DNA of 26,160 nt from CAZMRW01 sp964568805 (GTDB lineage: Bacteria > Pseudomonadota > Gammaproteobacteria > Methylococcales > Methylomonadaceae): the NCBI GenBank assembly GCA_964568805.1, contig CAZMRW010000068.1, forward strand, positions 1-26,160, in the 5' to 3' direction. A program made the position numbers and the translations under genes. The notes under the pieces were generated by a model. It ran no database searches. It had not been told where the DNA came from and worked only from the letters and a program-made list of their open reading frames with translations. Every line of letters starts with the position of its first letter. The stretch's first letter is position 1. Shown here piece by piece: positions 22,701 to 26,160 of the stretch.

Positions 22701-24299
22701 CTAAAACATTGCAGACGGTTTAATACCCAGCCATTTTTGTTCACAGCTTTTGACTTCGAAGTCGACCCTGTCTGCATCCCAGTTTAATTCTTTTGCGGTT
22801 AACCAGGCTAATCGCTGTAATTCCGACGGCGTCATTCTGGACAAAATCAATAACGGCATTCTACGCCGCAGTAAATCCTCGATATGCACAACCATTTCGT
22901 TGCGCGCACAATAAATCAGATCGGCTACGATAAAAGGGCATGCGGGCATGATTCGACCGGCCAGATAGGGATGCTGCTTACACAAATGGAAAACCTCCCC
23001 TACCCTGTTGCCATGACGGCACAGCAGCCATTTGGCGCTGTCGTTATCGATCCCGAGTTTGTGCGCCTTAGCCAGTTGCTGCCCGGCCCATTGCCGATAG
23101 TCTCCTTCAGGCCGCCAGGGAAAGAATTTGCCGAAAGTATCGCCGGTCCGCGTTAAACCCAGATTGCGGCAAACCCTATCGACGATGCGCTCGGCATCGG
23201 CCCTTGCCGAAGTCAGCTTTCCGCCGATTGACGTCAGCAATCCGTTCGGCGAGCATCTTAACTCCCAATCGCGGCTAATTCGGGAAGGGGACTGTGTATC
23301 GCTCTGTTTTAACACGCGCAAACCAGCATAGCTGCCGATGACATCCCGTTTATCCCAGTTAACGCCCTTAACGTAACGATTCACTTCAGTCAATAGATAA
23401 TCCATCTCTTCAGCCTCGACCGTGACCCGATCGATATCGCCGTTATAATTATTGTCCGTCGTGCCAACCAGGGTTAAACCGTACCAGGGAATCATAAAAA
23501 AAACCCGCCCATCCGATTTGGCGGTCAACAATAAGGCTTCGGTATCGACCGTTTTAGGCAGGATCAAATGTACGCCTTTCGATAACCGGTAGCCCGAACT
23601 GTCCTGCTGAATTGTACTCGCCCACTGGCCGCAGGTATTGACAATTTGGGAGGCGTAAACGGTTCCGGATTCGCCGGTAACCCGGTCCTGTATGGAAGCC
23701 CCGTTCAACTTTCCATTGTTTTCCGAGAAGCCGGTCACTTTGCAATAATTCATGCAAACGGCTCCGCTCATGTGAGCACCTGCTATCAGTTCGATCACCA
23801 GGCGAGCATCGTCGGTCTGGGCGTCGAAATAGGTATATCCCGCCTGCAGTCCCGCACAATCGAGAAATGGAAAACGCTCAGCAAAATCGGCCGAAGTGTA
23901 ACGATGAAATCTCCGTGAGTCCGGAATGCTTCCGGCAAGCAGGTCATACAGGGTCAAGCCGATGGTTAATCTGAATGATCCAATTCGGCTGTCCCGGTAA
24001 ACCGGAATACCGAAATGCAACGGAAGGATTCTATGCGGAGCCGCTTCAAGCAACATTTGACGTTCCGCCAGCGTTTTACGCACCAGTTTGAAATCAAAGG
24101 ACTCCAGATAACGCAAGCCGCCGTGTATCAATTTGCTGGATGCCGACGAGGTCGCGCATGCCCAGTCACCCTGATCGACAATCGCAACATTCAATCCTCT
24201 CAGGGCCGCATCGTAAGCGGTCCAGGCGCCATAAATGCCACCCCCGCAGACCAGGAGGTCAAAATGCCGGCCGTTAATCATGGAAAAGTTTCTTTGCAT
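22701..24299 (-). CDS. glpD: FAD-dependent glycerol-3-phosphate dehydrogenase
   Basis: GlpD oxidises glycerol-3-phosphate to dihydroxyacetone phosphate at the inner membrane and passes electrons to quinone. The 532-residue protein has the FAD site CGGGIYGAWTAYDAALRG (18-35), SSASSKLIHGGLRYLE, HLILPKT, the substrate-side motif LVGTTDNNY and SIGGKLTSARADAE. The C-terminal accessory domain contains DLIYCARNEMVVHIEDLLRRRMPL. Length is typical of aerobic GlpD. The ATG at 24299 or the one six codons later (24281) could be the start; the second resembles other GlpD N-termini more. No glpK, glpF or glpR lies nearby, so it probably serves phospholipid-derived glycerol-phosphate or an electron-transfer shuttle rather than glycerol uptake (inference). 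Confidence 0.95.
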   Translation of the reverse strand: MQRNFSMINGRHFDLLVCGGGIYGAWTAYDAALRGLNVAIVDQGDWACATSSASSKLIHGGLRYLESFDFKLVRKTLAERQMLLEAAPHRILPLHFGIPVYRDSRIGSFRLTIGLTLYDLLAGSIPDSRRFHRYTSADFAERFPFLDCAGLQAGYTYFDAQTDDARLVIELIAGAHMSGAVCMNYCKVTGFSENNGKLNGASIQDRVTGESGTVYASQIVNTCGQWASTIQQDSSGYRLSKGVHLILPKTVDTEALLLTAKSDGRVFFMIPWYGLTLVGTTDNNYNGDIDRVTVEAEEMDYLLTEVNRYVKGVNWDKRDVIGSYAGLRVLKQSDTQSPSRISRDWELRCSPNGLLTSIGGKLTSARADAERIVDRVCRNLGLTRTGDTFGKFFPWRPEGDYRQWAGQQLAKAHKLGIDNDSAKWLLCRHGNRVGEVFHLCKQHPYLAGRIMPACPFIVADLIYCARNEMVVHIEDLLRRRMPLLILSRMTPSELQRLAWLTAKELNWDADRVDFEVKSCEQKWLGIKPSAMF

Positions 24300-24689
24300 G
24301 AGTCAGGGACTATGAAAAATGAGTTTTCTGCGGTTGATCGTTAATCAGCATATCGCCCCCGATTTCTGTAACGGCATGGGCGCTGACGATATCGCCGGCT
24401 TTCTCACACGCCGCGGTTCGCTGCGAAAAAAGTGGCACATATTGAGCTCGTTAATAGCCATATCCCCTGATCTCACCCGTTCCAGTCCTCGCATCCTGAT
24501 TCACCATGATTCCTACCGATCTATTATGACATATCGATTTAATTCGGTACTATGGATTATCCTCCGATTTATCTTGCTTGAACTTAATTATAATAATCCG
24601 TTTAAAATAGGGATTTCCAGGCATTCTCGCATTTTAGAATTTCCATTTAAACTCACGTCATTCACCTGTCATCGCAAAGGAACACCCTC
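24300..24689. other. 390-base divergent gap between glpD and the heptosyltransferase
   Basis: The plus-strand open frame here codes for a low-complexity, shadow-like sequence and I do not accept it as a gene. A TATAAT at 24589-24594, about 95 bases before the heptosyltransferase start, could be its -10 element but lacks a good -35. A TGGCAC-N5-GAGC motif (24433-24447) has the GG-N10-GC spacing of sigma-54 promoters but a poor -12 box. No repeats or RNA genes are seen. Confidence 0.5.
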
Positions 24690-25805
24690 TTGATCGATAA
24701 CCCCGATTTTATATGCAACTTTATCGACGGCGCCTATTTGGAAATCAAGGGGGACAGCCGGAAACAGTTTCTTGTAGAGATCACCAGCCTGGACGATCCT
24801 GAACTCACGCTGCAATGTGAAATTTCCAGCAATCAATGGGTAAGAACGCCTCATCGGTATTTTGTCCGCTGGCGCATCAGCGTATTCGACAAACACGATA
24901 AACAACTGCTGTTCATGCATGATTATGATAATAACGGCAAACGGGTATATATCACACTGGAATCCAGTGCGCTGGGAGATACTCTGGCATGGTTTCCGGC
25001 AGTGGAGAGCTTTCGAGAGCGTCATGGTTGCCAGGTTATTTGCTCAACATTTTTTAACGGCCTGTTCAAAGATCAGTATCCCGATATAGCATTTGTTGAA
25101 CCCGGCGAGACTGTTCACGATATTTATGCTCAGTACCGCTTAGGCTGGTTTTACAAAGAGGATGGTGATTGCGACTACGGCAAAAATGTCCAGGACTTCA
25201 GAGAGCAACCGGTAAGCCAATCGGCTTATGATATTCTTGGTCTCGAGTACGCCGAAATCAGGCCTCGCATCAAATCGGTCGACTTGCCTCGTCCGCTGAA
25301 CAAACCCTATGTCTGCATCGGTTTTCATGCCACCGCTCAGGCGAAATACTGGAATAACCCCAAAGGCTGGGATGAAGTCGTACGTTTTCTGCGCTACAAA
25401 GGCTATCGTGTGATCCTGCTGTCCCGTGAAGGCAAAGAACACATGGGCAATAAGGTGCCCAAAGGGATCGCCTGCCTGCCGAATGGCTCACTGGATGTCG
25501 TAATTAATTATCTTCGCCATGCCAAAATGTTTATCGGTATAGGCAGCGGCTTAAGCTGGCTATCCTGGGCAGCCGGCTGTCAAACCTGTTTGATTAGCGG
25601 ATTTTCCTATCCTTATTCGGAAATGCAGGATTGCATCAGAATATTTCCCGGCGAAAATGTCTGCAGCGGTTGTTTTAACCGGCACCGCATGGATCAGGGT
25701 GACTGGAGCTGGTGTCCCGAACACAAGAACAGCCCGAGTATGTTTGAATGCACTCGCTTGATTACCGGCCGGCAAGTCATCGAGGCTATCTCGCCCTATT
25801 TGTAA
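24690..25805 (+). CDS. Autotransporter O-heptosyltransferase (TibC/Aah-like, BAHT family)
   Basis: The enzyme should transfer ADP-heptose onto Ser residues of autotransporter passenger domains before export. The product is 371 residues. A small N-terminal beta domain covers about 1-90, followed by a GT-B-type Rossmann region with ITLESSALGDTLAWFPAVESF (about 91-110), then YVCIGFHATAQAKYWNNPKGW (about 210-230). FIGIGSGLSWLSWAAGC near 285 resembles the heptosyltransferase WaaC/WaaF donor site. A four-cysteine cluster follows: C325, C328, C342 and C354. Known members coordinate an iron with four Cys. The start is a TTG with AAAGGA 8 bases upstream, which supports this codon. No autotransporter gene lies in the window; the acceptor may sit beyond the right edge or elsewhere. 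Confidence 0.88.
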   Translation: MIDNPDFICNFIDGAYLEIKGDSRKQFLVEITSLDDPELTLQCEISSNQWVRTPHRYFVRWRISVFDKHDKQLLFMHDYDNNGKRVYITLESSALGDTLAWFPAVESFRERHGCQVICSTFFNGLFKDQYPDIAFVEPGETVHDIYAQYRLGWFYKEDGDCDYGKNVQDFREQPVSQSAYDILGLEYAEIRPRIKSVDLPRPLNKPYVCIGFHATAQAKYWNNPKGWDEVVRFLRYKGYRVILLSREGKEHMGNKVPKGIACLPNGSLDVVINYLRHAKMFIGIGSGLSWLSWAAGCQTCLISGFSYPYSEMQDCIRIFPGENVCSGCFNRHRMDQGDWSWCPEHKNSPSMFECTRLITGRQVIEAISPYL

Positions 25806-25867
25806 CAGGCCAATAAGCTCAAACCGGTCATTGGTAATAGTGATCAGCAACCGGCCCTCTTCAGCTC

Positions 25868-25897
25868 AAAAAGAAACGCCGGTCAAATCGGCGTTTC
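25868..25897 (-). terminator. Rho-independent terminator of the right-edge minus-strand gene
   Basis: GAAACGCCG (25873-25881) and CGGCGTTTC (25889-25897) form a perfect 9-base stem with a 7-base loop. On the minus strand it is followed by five T residues (25872-25868) and lies 39 bases past the stop codon at 25937. It is placed between two converging genes and may also slow transcripts from the heptosyltransferase. Confidence 0.85.
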
Positions 25898-25936
25898 CAT
25901 GGAACTCAGAGTCGGCTGCTGAATGCAAAACCCCGA

Positions 25937-26160
25937 TTACGAAAAGATTTTTGCGATTACGGTATTGGGCGTTGTCAGCCCTTGATCATCGTCTTCATCA
26001 AACTCGATTACGATTTCTCCGCCATCATAAGAAGGTATTTGCGAAGGCGCGCAAAATCCCCTTTTCTCCTGATAAACACCCCCTCGAACCCGGACGTTGA
26101 GCGTGTAATTATAAAATTTCCGGGTTTTGCCGACACCCTCCAATTCACAAACCTGTCCAC
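25937..26160 (-). CDS. Unrecognised protein, C-terminal 73 residues (cut by window edge)
   Basis: On the minus strand an open frame enters from the right edge and ends at a TAA (25939-25937). No stop occurs in it up to 26160, so the start is outside the window. The visible part reads VCELEGVGKTRKFYNYTLNV, then a basic loop with a Cys, then GGEIVIEFDEDDDQG and a final TVIAKIFS. The acidic run of four residues near the C-terminus could bind a metal, but no family is recognised. The strong terminator that follows supports it as a real gene. A TTG near 26143 is in frame but is probably not the true start. Confidence 0.6.
   Translation of the reverse strand, partial: GQVCELEGVGKTRKFYNYTLNVRVRGGVYQEKRGFCAPSQIPSYDGGEIVIEFDEDDDQGLTTPNTVIAKIFS

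Noticed and set aside
24433..24447. A sigma-54-like TGGCAC-N5-GAGC motif upstream of the heptosyltransferase.
   Set aside because: The -12 element is GAGC instead of TTGC and it is over 240 bases from the start codon; spacing alone is not enough.
24319..24693. A 124-residue plus-strand open frame between glpD and the heptosyltransferase.
   Set aside because: The translation looks like random sequence, has no ribosome site and overlaps the well-supported TTG start and ribosome site of the heptosyltransferase.

Overview
This window reads as chromosomal, gene-dense DNA from a gammaproteobacterium. The proteins (YoaA, PutA, GlpD, NadK, RecN, DnaK, DapB) are gammaproteobacterial in type, and the chain hrcA-grpE-dnaK-dnaJ-dapB together with HrcA/CIRCE control and an autotransporter-type heptosyltransferase would fit a methanotroph of the Methylococcales. 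That placement is an inference from gene content; no methane-oxidation marker lies in the window. There are no tRNA or rRNA genes, CRISPR arrays, transposases or phage genes.

Left part (1-6640): mostly minus-strand single genes. They are a partial endonuclease/exonuclease/phosphatase-fold enzyme cut by the left edge, an unrecognised lipoprotein, an M20 amidohydrolase, a SirB2-like membrane protein (plus strand), a phosphorylase/nucleosidase-fold protein, an ALKBH2/3-type AlkB dioxygenase, a small secreted helical protein, and a DUF1269-type membrane protein (plus strand) followed by a good terminator. Between the last two lies a 586-base AT-rich gap without a gene.

Middle part (6706-12394): putA (bifunctional proline catabolism, no DNA-binding domain) and yoaA (iron-sulfur helicase) diverge from a shared 277-base regulatory region. 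Behind yoaA lies an undescribed remnant: about 97 codons of a cyclopropane-fatty-acid synthase with both ends missing.

Heat-shock block (12395-18252): dapB, dnaJ, dnaK, grpE and hrcA run leftward as one cluster. A textbook sigma-70 promoter and a perfect CIRCE operator precede hrcA, and a near-perfect sigma-32 promoter overlaps the grpE stop codon in front of dnaK. The cluster therefore appears to have both HrcA repression and RpoH activation. Three hairpins separate dnaK from dnaJ. Divergent from hrcA are nadK and recN, 4 bases apart.

Right part (20967-26160): a cold-shock protein gene with a strong terminator, a glpD-EamA transporter pair in one transcription unit, an autotransporter O-heptosyltransferase with a four-cysteine cluster, and the C-terminal end of an unrecognised gene cut by the right edge. 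I do not see a clear new multi-gene system. The most interesting items are regulatory (dual heat-shock control, the dnaK-dnaJ hairpins, a half-CIRCE before putA, a possible small RNA next to the cold-shock gene) and the cfa remnant.
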